DNA from: Micrococcus sp.
GTDB taxonomy: Bacteria > Actinomycetota > Actinomycetes > Actinomycetales > Micrococcaceae
Assembly: GCA_029961105.1 (NCBI GenBank)
Contig: JASBVO010000004.1
Span: 124,001 to 188,000 of the forward strand
Direction: 5' to 3'
DNA: 64,000 bases
Part shown: positions 7,909 through 19,283 of the stretch, piece by piece
Layout: every line of letters starts with the position of its first letter
Position numbering within the stretch: the stretch's first letter is position 1
Position numbers and translations under genes: made by a program
Notes under the pieces: generated by a model
Told to the model about the DNA's origin: nothing
The model's database searches: none
The model's input: only the letters and a program-made list of their open reading frames with translations

Positions 7909-9672
7909 ATGGGCCAGGTGATCGCGGGCCGCTTCGAGCTGGCCGACCACATCGCCTCCGGGGGCTCCGGGTCCATCTGGGCCGCGTGGGACCGGCGGCG
8001 GGAGCAGTGGTGCGCGGCCAAGGTGCTTCGGCACAAGGACTCCGGCGAGCTGCTGCGCTTCGTGCGCGAACAGGGCATCCAGCTCGACCACCGCTACCTG
8101 GCCACGCCCTATGGCTGGGCGGCCGAGGACGAGGACGTGGCGATCTCGATGCCGCTGGTGGCCGGCGGCACCCTGGACACCGCGCTGAACGACCACGGCG
8201 CCTTCTCCTCCGCCCTGGCCGCCCGGATGCTGCTGCAGTTGCTGGACGCCCTGGACCACGTGCACCACGCCGGCTGGATCCACCGGGACGTCAAGCCGGC
8301 GAACATCCTGCTCGAGCCCACGGGGGAAGGCATGCCCCACCTGCGCCTGGGTGACTTCGGGATCGCGGTCCGGGAGGACGATCCCCGGTTCACCACGATC
8401 GGCTGGGTGAACGGCACCCCCGGGTACCTGGCCCCGGAGGCGATGGACCTGGCGGCCCCGGCGCCCGCGCAGGACCTGTACGCGGCCGGCGTCGTGGCCC
8501 TGCGCATGCTGGACCCCACGCTGCGGGGCGAGCGCGGGCTGGAGGCCGCCGTGCTGGACCCGCGCCGGACCCTGGCCCGCATCGACGGGGTCGATCCGCG
8601 ACTGGCCTCCGTGGTGGCCGGGTTGCTGGACGCGGACCCGGACGACCGGGTCGCGGTCGCGGAGCGCGCACCGCGCACCCTGGACGTGCTCGCCGCGCCG
8701 CAGAGGGCGGCCGGCGGTTACCTGACAGCGGCCGGGGAGCCGTTCGCGGTGTTCCGCCAGGTCGAGGTCGGGGTGGCCACGGAGGGCGCCGCGGGCGTGG
8801 CCGGCGTCGGCCAGGACGCCGCGGCGCCCCCGGGGCCGGGCCCGACGGCGGCTCCGGGGCCCGCCCCGGACAGCGCGGCTGCCGCGCCGGTCCAGTCGGC
8901 GGGAACTCCCGGTGTTCCCGGTGTTCCCGGGGACGCGGCGTCCGGCCCCGAGGTTTCTGGGAGCCTGCCGCGGGTGCCCGCGCCACCGGTCAGGACCCCG
9001 CGGGTGGGCAGCCCGTCGACGGGCCGGGTCGTGGCCGCGGGCGGGGAGGAGCCGGTCACCGGCAACGGGCCGGAGGCGCAGCCCGGACGGGTGGCTCAGC
9101 CCGGACGGGTGGCTCAGCCCGGACGGGTGGCTCGGCCGGCACCACAGGCTCCGCCCGCACCGCCGAGGCCCGGACGGACCGTGCCGGCGGGCCGCGGCAT
9201 GGGCGCCGTCCTGCCGTGGGCCATGGTGGTGCTGGGCATCGTCGCCCTGGTGGTGGCCGCCGTCCTGCTGTGGCCGGACGGTGAGCGCGCCGGAGCCCGC
9301 GGTGACCCAGGAACCGGGACGGAACCGACGTCACCGGCTGCCCCCGTGACCTCCTCGCCCGGGGACCAGGGCCCGCCCCGGGCCGGACGGCCTGAGGCTG
9401 GCGCGCCGTCCGGTGCCACGTCCGAAGGCGCCACCGGTGCGGCATCCGAAGGCACCACCGGCGCCGCGCCGACGAAGAGCACGCCCCCCGCCCCGGAGCC
9501 GGATCGGCCCACGCAGTCCGGAACGTCCGGGACGCCGGTCATCACCAGCTCCGTCCGCGCCGGGGACGACTGCACGGTGCTCGAACGCGGACTGGTCGTC
9601 ACCGGTGCCGACGGCCAGCGGCTGACCTGCGTGGAGGACGGTGCGGGGCAGGCCTGGACGGCCGGCGGCTGA
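7909..9672 (+). CDS. Transmembrane serine/threonine protein kinase
   Basis: Eukaryotic-type (PknB-like) kinase. The ORF track starts inside dacB; the ATG at 7909 gives 587 residues beginning with MGQVIAGRFELADHI. Kinase motifs are complete: glycine loop SGGSGSIWAAW (17-27), Lys38 in AAKVL, catalytic HRDVKPAN (125-132), DFG (149-151) and APE (175-177). A Pro/Ala/Gly-rich juxtamembrane linker of about 150 residues contains three perfect 6-residue repeats (AQPGRV). One membrane segment lies near residue 432-452, followed by a Ser/Thr/Pro-rich external tail with two cysteines near the C-terminus. There are no PASTA repeats. It sits beside the VWA protein pair and may respond to them; that link is inferred. 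Confidence 0.9.
   Translation: MGQVIAGRFELADHIASGGSGSIWAAWDRRREQWCAAKVLRHKDSGELLRFVREQGIQLDHRYLATPYGWAAEDEDVAISMPLVAGGTLDTALNDHGAFSSALAARMLLQLLDALDHVHHAGWIHRDVKPANILLEPTGEGMPHLRLGDFGIAVREDDPRFTTIGWVNGTPGYLAPEAMDLAAPAPAQDLYAAGVVALRMLDPTLRGERGLEAAVLDPRRTLARIDGVDPRLASVVAGLLDADPDDRVAVAERAPRTLDVLAAPQRAAGGYLTAAGEPFAVFRQVEVGVATEGAAGVAGVGQDAAAPPGPGPTAAPGPAPDSAAAAPVQSAGTPGVPGVPGDAASGPEVSGSLPRVPAPPVRTPRVGSPSTGRVVAAGGEEPVTGNGPEAQPGRVAQPGRVAQPGRVARPAPQAPPAPPRPGRTVPAGRGMGAVLPWAMVVLGIVALVVAAVLLWPDGERAGARGDPGTGTEPTSPAAPVTSSPGDQGPPRAGRPEAGAPSGATSEGATGAASEGTTGAAPTKSTPPAPEPDRPTQSGTSGTPVITSSVRAGDDCTVLERGLVVTGADGQRLTCVEDGAGQAWTAGG
9079..9132 (+). repeat. Three perfect 18-bp tandem repeats in the kinase linker
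   Basis: The unit CAGCCCGGACGGGTGGCT occurs three times without mismatch and encodes QPGRVA. Being a multiple of three, copy-number change would alter linker length without breaking the frame. Confidence 0.9.
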
Positions 9673-9688
9673 ACCGGGACGGCCCGGC

Positions 9689-9720
9689 GGGGACGGCCTC
9701 GGTCATCCGGAACCGTCCCC
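9689..9720. terminator. Hairpin between convergent kinase and ectodomain genes
   Basis: GGGGACGG and CCGTCCCC form an 8-bp stem with a 16-base loop in the 78-base gap between the kinase stop and the stop of the convergent minus-strand gene. No U-tract is present. Confidence 0.4.
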
Positions 9721-9750
9721 CGGCGGTCGGCGTGCAGGCGCCGGTGACGC

Positions 9751-11130
9751 TCAGGCGCTGTGCCGGCGTCGGCGCAGTAGCAGCCAGGCCACTCCAGTGA
9801 GAACGGCACCCAGCCCGACCCCGCCCAGCAGGGCGCCGAGCTCGGTGGTGGACGGCAGCCACCCACCGGCGTCGCGCGCGCTCGCGGCCTGGGCGTCATC
9901 GCCCTCCGCGGCCTCCCCGCCGTCAGCGGCCTGCTCGTCCTGGGCCGCCGCCAGCCACTCGGTGGAACCGGCGGGATCGCCCGTGAGCTCGACGGCCAGC
10001 TCGACCCGGAACGGTTCACTGCCCTGGCGGCCGCCGCGCGGGGTGCCGGCGTCGACCACGATGTAGTAGTCACCGGCGTGCCGCAGGGATCCGTAGGAGG
10101 AGTCGTAGTTGTCCGGGCTGACGGCCACGGCCGTGGAGTGGGTGATGGTCCCGCCGGCATCGTTGTAGGACAGCGTGTCCGAGCCGATGGTGCTGGCGTC
10201 CACGAGCAGCGGGCCGTAGAGGTCGGTGCGCACCAGGCTCACCCTGCTGTCCTGGTTGTTGCCCGTGGAGAGCCGGTAGTTCAGGCGCTGGCCGTACTGG
10301 ACCGGCACCCTGAAGTACCCGGACTGCAGCGGTTCCAGTTCCGTCGAGTAGACCTGCCCGGGGGCCAGTTCCGTGGCGGTGGTGAAGGAGGTCCCGCCCG
10401 TGACCTCGCTGGCCTGGCCCGTCGTGGTCACGGACTCCGGGGGCAGGTCCGAGGAGGGGGCCTCGGCCAGGGCGGACTCATCGACCGCGGGCTCCACCGC
10501 GAACCGCAGCTCGACCGGAACCGGCTCATCCGCCTGCCAGGCACCGGAGCGGCTGACCTGGGCGATCACCACGCCCGAGCCGTCCTCGAAGCAGCCGAAC
10601 AGTGACTCGGGGTCCATGGGGCCGCTCGAGGTCGCCGCGACGGGCACGCCCTGGCCACCGCTGACGGTGTAGTCCGAGTCCCCCATCCCGCAGTCCTCGC
10701 CCTGCTCGTTGAGGAACTGCACCCCGATGGTGGCCGCGCCCGAGCCGGAACGACTGGCCGAGGCGTCCAGCGCCAGCACGGCCGAGACATGGGCGCGCTC
10801 GCCCTCCTCCAGCGCCGGCAGCCGGTAGTACCTGCTCGATTCACCGCCCTCGGTGCTGTCCTCGCTGGCCTCGATGACATCGCGGTACAGGCCCGGCTGG
10901 ACCTCGACGGCGGCGGACAGGGCCGTGCCCCCGGTGACCTCGGTGCCGGAAACCTGGTAGGCGACGACATCGGCGCGGGCCGGCTCCGAGGCCGCCGCGG
11001 TGCCGGACGCGGCCACCGGGACCGGGACCGGGGCGGGGGACGCCAGGGCCGGTGAGACGACCCCACCGGCCAGGGCCGCGGCCAGGGCGAGGGACGCGAC
11101 GGTGCGAGCGGTTCGTGCGGTGGTCCTCAT
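9751..11130 (-). CDS. Secreted, C-terminally membrane-anchored protein, partner of the VWA protein
   Basis: The 459-residue protein has a signal peptide (VASLALAAALAGGVVSPALA), an extracellular region, and a C-terminal membrane helix (LGALLGGVGLGAVLTGVAWLLL) ending in RRRRHSA. Two similar halves follow the signal peptide, and both resemble the C-terminal part of the upstream VWA protein: shared strings include GERAHVSA, EPAVDES, YGQRLN and AGDYY followed by VV. It has no VWA domain itself. Its ATG overlaps the upstream stop (ATGA), so the two are translationally coupled and probably act together at the cell surface. I do not recognise a named family; function is unknown. Confidence 0.75.
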   Translation of the reverse strand: MRTTARTARTVASLALAAALAGGVVSPALASPAPVPVPVAASGTAAASEPARADVVAYQVSGTEVTGGTALSAAVEVQPGLYRDVIEASEDSTEGGESSRYYRLPALEEGERAHVSAVLALDASASRSGSGAATIGVQFLNEQGEDCGMGDSDYTVSGGQGVPVAATSSGPMDPESLFGCFEDGSGVVIAQVSRSGAWQADEPVPVELRFAVEPAVDESALAEAPSSDLPPESVTTTGQASEVTGGTSFTTATELAPGQVYSTELEPLQSGYFRVPVQYGQRLNYRLSTGNNQDSRVSLVRTDLYGPLLVDASTIGSDTLSYNDAGGTITHSTAVAVSPDNYDSSYGSLRHAGDYYIVVDAGTPRGGRQGSEPFRVELAVELTGDPAGSTEWLAAAQDEQAADGGEAAEGDDAQAASARDAGGWLPSTTELGALLGGVGLGAVLTGVAWLLLRRRRHSA

Positions 11131-13244
11131 CGCTGCTGTCCTTCCTGGTGCGGCCAGTAGGCCTGCGTGGTCGCGGTCGCCTCGTCGGGACGACTCCGGC
11201 TGAGCAACAGCGCCGTGGCGCCGATCGCCGCGCTGCCCAGCAGGCCGCCGAGGAACCAGGGCAGGGGGTTGCCGCCGCCGCTGTCTGCCGGCGCTGCCGC
11301 GGTGGCCGTATCGGCGCCGGCATCGTCTTCGCCGGAGCCGGAGCCGGAGCCGTCGGAGCCGGCCGAGGCCGGCACCGCGTCCCCATCGGCCGGAGCGGTC
11401 TCGGCCGGGTCAACCGGGTCGGACTGCGCTCCGGCCCGGACCACCTCGCCGGTGCCGGGCTCGGCGATCATCGGGCCGTCCTGCTCCTCGCCGGTGACGT
11501 CCAGTGCCAGCTCGTAGGCATAGGCCTCGCGGTTGCGGTCACCGGACCACTTCTCCGCCGAGACGACCACGTAGTAGTCCCCGGCCAGGTAGGCGTCGTC
11601 GCCGACCGAGCCGTCCCGGTTGGACTGGCTCACCGGGACGCGCATGTTCTGGGTGATGGTCTCGCCCGTGTCCCCGCGCCACAGCCGCTGGTCGCCGACC
11701 ACCCGGACCGGCTCGCGGACGGCGGAGTAGACGTCGAGGATGATCCCGTTGGGCCCGGCCTCCTCCACGTTCCCCTGGGAGGCCCGCACGTTGAGCCGCT
11801 GCCCGTAGCCGACGTGCACGCGGTAGTAGCGGCTCTCCTCCGGCATCACCGAGTCGGCCAGCACGGTGCCGTTGTCCACCTCGGTGGCATCGTTGAAGCT
11901 GCCGCCGCCCGGCACCGCTGTGGCCGCACCGGACAGCTTGACCGACTGGGGCGGCAGGGCCTCGCGCGCCGGCTCCTCCAGGGTGGACTCATCCACCGCC
12001 GGCTCCAGCACGTACTTCAGCTCCACCGGCAGCGGCCGGTCCGACTGTCGCTCACCGGTGCGCATGACCTTGGCGAACAGCTGGCCGGTGCCGTCGGCGA
12101 AACAGCCGCTCGTGGCGCCCTCCTCGTAGTCCTTGTTGACCACGTAGCCGGCGATCGGCCGCCCGCCGTCGTCGGAGAACCGGTAGGGACGGTCGGCGGA
12201 CGAGCAACTGGCGCCCTGGCCGTTGACGAGCTCGACCACCAACCCGGCAGACTCGTTCGGGGTGTCCTTCCCGTCCGCCTCGGGGACGAGCAGGGCGGAG
12301 ACGTGCGCCCGCTCGCCGGGGGAGATGGTGCCGAGGTTGTAGAACTTCATGGTGCCGTCATCGGAGTTCAGACTGGAACCGCCGCGTTCGAACTCGTCCA
12401 GGTACTGTCCCGGCGTCAGCTGGGGCGAGGAGTGCAGCGTCTCCCCTCCCTCGACCGGCGTCCCCTGCGGAACGTACCCCTGGAAGGCCCGGACCGTCTT
12501 CGTCTGCAGCTCGGTCTGCAGCTCAGTGGCGTTGTCGGCCTGCACGTAGGTGCCGCCGGTGGCCTCGGCCACGCAGGTCAGTTCCTCGCGGGCGGCGTCG
12601 TTGACCTTGAAGCCGATGGTGTGCACGGTCAGGCCGATGCCCTTCCCGGCCAGCTCCTGGGCCGCCTCGCAGGCCGGTGGCTCGGAGCAGTTCTCCTCAC
12701 CGTCCGAGACCAGGATGATGGACTTCTCGCCGTCGATCCCCTCCAGTTCCTGTGCCGCGTGCAGCAGCGCCGCGCCGATCGGGGTCTCGCCGACCGCGTC
12801 CAGGCCGGCGATCTTCTTCTTGAGGGCGCCGACGTCGGTGGGGCCCACCTTCTGCAGCGTGGTGATGTCCTTGCAGTCGCCCACGGTGTTGGCGCCGTAG
12901 ACGACCATCCCGAGGTCGGCGCCGTCCGGGGCGTTGTCCAGCAGGCTGGTGGTCGCCTCCCGGGCCGCGGCCAGCCGGGTGGTGCCGGATGCGTCGGCGT
13001 CCTTCTCCAGCATGGAGGAGGAATAGTCCATGACCACGACGACGGGCTGCAGGGTGCCCTGCCCGTCCTCCGGCGCTCCGGACGTACCGGCCGAGGGTGT
13101 GGCGTGGGCGGGGGCGGCCAGCAGGCCGCCCAGGACCAGGGCGAATGCCGTGATCAGGGAGGAGGCCCGGACCAGTACGGCCGGGCGGCGCCGGGGCGCG
13201 GGCGGTGCGCCCGGTGACCTTCGGCGTGCGGTGGTGTCCATCAT
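11127..13244 (-). CDS. Membrane-anchored VWA-domain surface protein
   Basis: The start at 13244 (MMDTTARRR) has AGGGG 5 bases upstream and gives 705 residues; the longer ORF is not supported. A signal peptide (ITAFALVLGGLLAAPAHA) precedes a von Willebrand A domain from about residue 66, with an intact MIDAS site: DYSSS (DxSxS, residues 73-77), the threonine in GETPIGAAL, and SDGEEN. The second half carries beta-rich domains paralogous to the downstream protein. A Gly/Asp/Ala-rich stalk leads to a C-terminal membrane helix (WFLGGLLGSAAIGATALLL). A metal-dependent ligand-binding or adhesion role outside the cell is likely; the ligand is unknown. The gene diverges from an XRE-type regulator. Confidence 0.82.
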   Translation of the reverse strand: MMDTTARRRSPGAPPAPRRRPAVLVRASSLITAFALVLGGLLAAPAHATPSAGTSGAPEDGQGTLQPVVVVMDYSSSMLEKDADASGTTRLAAAREATTSLLDNAPDGADLGMVVYGANTVGDCKDITTLQKVGPTDVGALKKKIAGLDAVGETPIGAALLHAAQELEGIDGEKSIILVSDGEENCSEPPACEAAQELAGKGIGLTVHTIGFKVNDAAREELTCVAEATGGTYVQADNATELQTELQTKTVRAFQGYVPQGTPVEGGETLHSSPQLTPGQYLDEFERGGSSLNSDDGTMKFYNLGTISPGERAHVSALLVPEADGKDTPNESAGLVVELVNGQGASCSSADRPYRFSDDGGRPIAGYVVNKDYEEGATSGCFADGTGQLFAKVMRTGERQSDRPLPVELKYVLEPAVDESTLEEPAREALPPQSVKLSGAATAVPGGGSFNDATEVDNGTVLADSVMPEESRYYRVHVGYGQRLNVRASQGNVEEAGPNGIILDVYSAVREPVRVVGDQRLWRGDTGETITQNMRVPVSQSNRDGSVGDDAYLAGDYYVVVSAEKWSGDRNREAYAYELALDVTGEEQDGPMIAEPGTGEVVRAGAQSDPVDPAETAPADGDAVPASAGSDGSGSGSGEDDAGADTATAAAPADSGGGNPLPWFLGGLLGSAAIGATALLLSRSRPDEATATTQAYWPHQEGQQR

Positions 13245-13330
13245 GTGTCCCCTGTGCGAGTGAGAGCAGGTGCCTGCGACGTTTACGGATGCAAATTTAC
13301 AGACCGGTGGGGGTCCGGGCAATACGGGTG

Positions 13331-13350
13331 GATGGGGAGTTCTCCCCATC
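13331..13350. promoter_or_regulatory. 20-bp palindrome in the VWA/XRE divergent region
   Basis: GATGGGGAG-TT-CTCCCCATC is a 9-bp inverted repeat around two central bases. It lies about 40 bases upstream of the regulator's -10 box, in a region also containing TTTGC/GCAAA repeats, and is a good operator candidate for the adjacent HTH protein. Confidence 0.55.
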
Positions 13351-13366
13351 GGAAAGGTATCCCATC

Positions 13367-13380
13367 TTTGCCTTCGCAAA
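13367..13380. promoter_or_regulatory. TTTGC-N4-GCAAA palindrome overlapping the regulator's -35 region
   Basis: TTTGC-CTTC-GCAAA ends 8 bases before the TAGGAT -10 box of the HTH gene. Another GCAAAT lies at 13291-13296 on the VWA side. The position would allow autoregulation of the regulator. Confidence 0.45.
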
Positions 13381-13388
13381 TGAACCGT

Positions 13389-13394
13389 TAGGAT
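13389..13394 (+). promoter_or_regulatory. -10 box for the XRE regulator gene (leaderless)
   Basis: TAGGAT is followed by GGGGGA and the ATG at 13401, a 6-base spacing that predicts a leaderless or nearly leaderless message. Confidence 0.55.
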
Positions 13395-13400
13395 GGGGGA

Positions 13401-13871
13401 ATGCCTTCCCCTGTGACGGAGCAGCGACTGGGCCAGCAGCGTGCCATCTACGGGACGTCCCTGGCCGAGCGCTTCGGGGCCATGATGAGCGTCTACCAGC
13501 TCAGTCAGCGTTCCCTGGCCCGCGTCCTGGGCGTCTCCGCGCCCATGCTCTCCCAGCTGATCAACGCCCAGCGCATCAAGATCGGCAATCCGGCCGTCTA
13601 CGAGCGCCTGGTCATGCTGGAGGAGCGCCAGGACGAGCCGGACCCGGAACGCGTGCTGGCCGAGGTGCAGGCCTCGGCGCCAGTCCTCACCACCCACACC
13701 TCCCGCGGACGCCGGCCCGACGTCGGCTCACCCGAGGACGGCGACCTCGCCGCCGGGCTCGCCCGGCTCGCCGGGGCGGAACCGCTGCTGGCGGCGGCGC
13801 AGGCCGCCCGGCGGGCCGGCGGCGCGGACCTGGCCGAGGCGCTCGAGCGGGCTGCCGCGCGCCACGACTGA
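13401..13871 (+). CDS. XRE/Cro-type helix-turn-helix regulator
   Basis: The 156-residue protein has a Cro/C1-like helix-turn-helix in residues 32-55 (LSQRSLARVLGVSAPMLSQL, then INAQRIKIGNP), followed by a charged linker and an Ala/Leu-rich C-terminal helical part. It is probably a DNA-binding repressor or activator. The gene is divergent from the VWA operon across a 156-base region with two palindromes, which suggests it controls itself and the VWA operon. No ligand-binding domain is evident. Confidence 0.75.
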   Translation: MPSPVTEQRLGQQRAIYGTSLAERFGAMMSVYQLSQRSLARVLGVSAPMLSQLINAQRIKIGNPAVYERLVMLEERQDEPDPERVLAEVQASAPVLTTHTSRGRRPDVGSPEDGDLAAGLARLAGAEPLLAAAQAARRAGGADLAEALERAAARHD

Positions 13872-13974
13872 GCGGACGGGCCCCGCCCCCGCAAGTGCTG
13901 CACCACCACACGACCTCCGCGCTGCCACCGGAGGGCCCCTGCACGCCGGCGGGTCCGTGTGGTGGGATGGGTCC

Positions 13975-15189
13975 ATGGACTCCTCCGCGTCGTCACCACA
14001 GCCCGCTGCCGAGCCCGCTGCCCCGCCGGCGTCCCAGTCCGCCGCCCAGCCGGTGGACTGGGAGATGGCCGCCTCCACCGCGGCGCGGCTGTGCGCCGCC
14101 GGACCGCGGTTCACCAGGCACCAGGCCGAGCGGGAGGCCGAGGGGCTGCGCCGCGCGGCCGACGCCGCGGTCGGCCACGTGCACCGGCTCACGGGCCTCG
14201 ACGCCGCCCGGGATCTGCGCGACTCCGAGGTGCTGGTGGTGGACCGGCCCACCTGGACCCGGGCCAACACCCAGGCGTTCTCGACCCTGCTGGGCCCGGC
14301 CTTCGAGCACGTCCGCACCTCCCGCCCGGCCGAGTACGCCCGGGCCACCGGCGGTTTCGGCCCCACGGCGACCGGCGTGGAGGCCGGGACCGTGCTGGCG
14401 TTCCTGTCCTCGAAGGTGCTGGGCCAGTACGAGCCGTTCTGCGCACTGCCGGGCCCGGACGGAACGGCCCCCGGGCCGCAGGGCGGCCGGCTGCTCCTCG
14501 TGGCACCGAACATCGCCGAGGTGCGGGTGGAGCTCAACGTGGACCCGGAGGACTTCCGCCTGTGGGTCTGCCTCCACGAGCAGACCCACCGGGTGCAGTT
14601 CGCGGCCGCCCCGTGGTTGCGCCAGCACCTGCAGGAGAACATCATGACCCTGGTCTCCGGGATGTTCGACAAGGTGGACACCCTGCCCGAACGCCTGTCC
14701 GCCGGGGTTCGGGCGCTGGTCCGGGGGCCCGAGGCCGATGCGCACTCCGCCGCGACGGGGGAGGGAGCGGCCGAGCTCGGCACGGAATCGCACCCGGCGT
14801 CCCTGGGGCTGCTGGAGCTCATCCAGGACCCGGAAGACAAGGAGCGCCTCGCCCAGCTCACCGCCGTGATGTCCCTGCTGGAGGGCCACGCCAACGTCAT
14901 CATGGACGCCATCGACTCCTCCGTGGTGCCCACGGTCAAGACCATCCGCCAGCGTTTCGACCACCGCGCCGCCACGCGGTCCTCCCTGGACCGCTGGATC
15001 CGGCGGCTCATGGGCATGGACGCCAAGATGCGCCAGTACCGGGACGGCCAGCGCTTCGTCAAGCACGGAGTGCAGGAACTGGGCATGGACGGCTTCAACG
15101 TCGTCTGGGAGTCCGCCGACCACCTGCCCTCCGAGCGGGAGCTGCACCAGCCGGCCCTCTGGGTCGAGCGCATCCGGGGCCTGGGCTGA
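13975..15189 (+). CDS. Zinc-dependent metalloprotease, DUF2342 family
   Basis: The 404-residue protein belongs to the actinobacterial DUF2342 family, often labelled 'coenzyme F420 biosynthesis associated' although no F420 link is seen here. The zinc motif HExxH is present as CLHEQTHRVQF (about residue 200), and EGHANVIMDAI downstream probably supplies the third zinc ligand. I preferred the ATG at 13975 (MDSSASSPQ), which has GGGATGGG just upstream, over the GTG six codons earlier. It precedes tilS, as is common in actinobacteria. The substrate is unknown. The first 30 residues are Ala/Ser/Pro-rich and probably disordered. Confidence 0.85.
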   Translation: MDSSASSPQPAAEPAAPPASQSAAQPVDWEMAASTAARLCAAGPRFTRHQAEREAEGLRRAADAAVGHVHRLTGLDAARDLRDSEVLVVDRPTWTRANTQAFSTLLGPAFEHVRTSRPAEYARATGGFGPTATGVEAGTVLAFLSSKVLGQYEPFCALPGPDGTAPGPQGGRLLLVAPNIAEVRVELNVDPEDFRLWVCLHEQTHRVQFAAAPWLRQHLQENIMTLVSGMFDKVDTLPERLSAGVRALVRGPEADAHSAATGEGAAELGTESHPASLGLLELIQDPEDKERLAQLTAVMSLLEGHANVIMDAIDSSVVPTVKTIRQRFDHRAATRSSLDRWIRRLMGMDAKMRQYRDGQRFVKHGVQELGMDGFNVVWESADHLPSERELHQPALWVERIRGLG

Positions 15190-15230
15190 CCGGCGGCACC
15201 GACCCGGCAGGACCCCGGTGGGCCAAGACC

Positions 15231-16367
15231 GTGCCGGCCGCGCCGGACCGGAGGCCGGTGGGTTCCGGCCCGGGCGCGGGAGGAGTTGGCCCCCGCCCCG
15301 CGGGCGAGGACCTGCCCGACGGCCCGCCCGCCTGGCCGCCGCGCCGCCGGTGGCCGGAACCCCTCCATCGGGCCGTCGCCTCGGTGCGCGCCGCCGTCGC
15401 CGGCCGGCCGCTGCCGTTGGTGGCCCTCTCCGGCGGTGCCGACTCGCTGGCGCTGGCCGTGGCCACCGCCGAGGTGCTTCGCACCGGGAGGTCGCTGCCG
15501 GACGGTGCCGGCGCCGTCGTCGTCGACCATGGCCTGCAGCCCGGTTCCGCCCAGGTGGCCGAGCGCGCCGCCGGGATCGCCCGCCGGCTGGGACTGGACC
15601 CGGTGACCGTCAAGCGGGTCGACGTCGCCAGCACCGGTGCCGGACCGGAGGCCGATGCCCGCACGGCCCGGCACGCCGCGCTGGAGGCCGCGGCGCGGCG
15701 GACCGGCTCCCACGCCGTGCTGCTCGCGCACACCCGCGACGACCAGGCCGAACAGGTCCTGCTCGGACTGGCCCGGGGCTCCGGCACGCGCTCGCTGGCC
15801 GGGATGCCGGCCAGCCGCGGCCTGCTGGTGCGGCCCCTGCTCGGGCTGACCCGGCAGGACACCGAGGCCATCTGCCGCTGGGCCGCGATCCGGTGGTGGC
15901 AGGACCCCGCCAATGCCGATCCGGCCTTCCTGCGCTCGCGGATCCGGACCCGGGTCCTGCCGCTGCTGGAGGACCCGGTGGAGGGGATCGGACCCGGGTT
16001 CGCCGCGGCGCTCGCCCGCAGCGCGGAGATCGCCGCCGAGGACGCCGACGCCCTCGAGCAGTGGAGCCGGCGGGAGTACGACCGGCTCGTGGGTGACGCT
16101 GGTGGTGCGGAGGGTCACGTCGCGTTGCCCCTGGACGGCTTGGGCTCGCTGCCGGCGGCGGTCCGGCGACGGGTGATCGGCCTGGCCGTCACCGCCGTCG
16201 GCGGCGAACGCCCTAGTCGCGAACGGATCCTGGCGGTGGACCGGCTGGTCGTCACGAGGTCCGCGGGCGGCGGCTCGGCCGGCCCGGTCGAGTTGCCCGG
16301 TGGCGTCACGGCCCGCCGTCACCGCGGGCCCGGGTATGCAAGACTGGTCCTTGACGCTGGCCGGTAG
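15231..16367 (+). CDS. tilS: tRNA(Ile)-lysidine synthetase
   Basis: TilS attaches lysine to C34 of the CAU-anticodon tRNA-Ile so that it reads AUA. The PP-loop ATPase motif is clear (PLPLVALSGGADSLALAV), followed by HTRDDQAEQVLLGLARGSG and RQDTEAICRWAAIRWWQDPAN, both typical of TilS. The ORF track begins far upstream inside the metalloprotease; the real start is one of two GTGs, at 15231 or at 15258 (with GGAGG three bases before it), so length is about 370-378 residues. The C-terminal substrate-binding domain is short, as in other actinobacteria. It lies upstream of hpt and ftsH, a widely conserved arrangement. Confidence 0.9.
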   Translation: MPAAPDRRPVGSGPGAGGVGPRPAGEDLPDGPPAWPPRRRWPEPLHRAVASVRAAVAGRPLPLVALSGGADSLALAVATAEVLRTGRSLPDGAGAVVVDHGLQPGSAQVAERAAGIARRLGLDPVTVKRVDVASTGAGPEADARTARHAALEAAARRTGSHAVLLAHTRDDQAEQVLLGLARGSGTRSLAGMPASRGLLVRPLLGLTRQDTEAICRWAAIRWWQDPANADPAFLRSRIRTRVLPLLEDPVEGIGPGFAAALARSAEIAAEDADALEQWSRREYDRLVGDAGGAEGHVALPLDGLGSLPAAVRRRVIGLAVTAVGGERPSRERILAVDRLVVTRSAGGGSAGPVELPGGVTARRHRGPGYARLVLDAGR

Positions 16368-16442
16368 CCACCGCCGCCGACCTCGGAGCGGTCCCGTCCC
16401 TCGCGTCTGACCGGTAGCAGACACCCAGCAGGAGCAGACCGC

Positions 16443-16994
<552 letters not shown>

Positions 16995-17072
16995 CGGCCC
17001 CGCCTGCCGGCCGTGGCGGGTAGTCCCCGGTATTCCACCGCTCGCGAACGGAGGGCTCCCAGCGCCCCGGCA

Positions 17073-17078
17073 TAGACT
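17073..17078 (+). promoter_or_regulatory. -10 box upstream of ftsH
   Basis: TAGACT lies about 100 bases before the ftsH start, so ftsH would have a leader of roughly 90 bases and a Shine-Dalgarno sequence, unlike the leaderless genes here. Confidence 0.45.
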
Positions 17079-17176
17079 GGCGCCCGGTACCGTTGATGGG
17101 TACGGCTGGGCCATTCGCCCGCCGTACCGCCGCGGACGCGCCACGCCCGCGCCGCAGGCCACAGTCAGGAGTGTTG

Positions 17177-19273
<2,097 letters not shown>

Positions 19274-19283
19274 GATCAGGACC

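Noticed and set aside
9079-9132. Tandem repeats as a CRISPR array
   Set aside because: Units are contiguous, 18 bp, in frame and without spacers; the same holds for the repeats at 23085, 26653 and 59910.
11052-13217. 721-residue plus-strand ORF opposite the VWA gene
   Set aside because: Shadow frame; the minus strand shows a signal peptide, MIDAS motif and membrane anchor.
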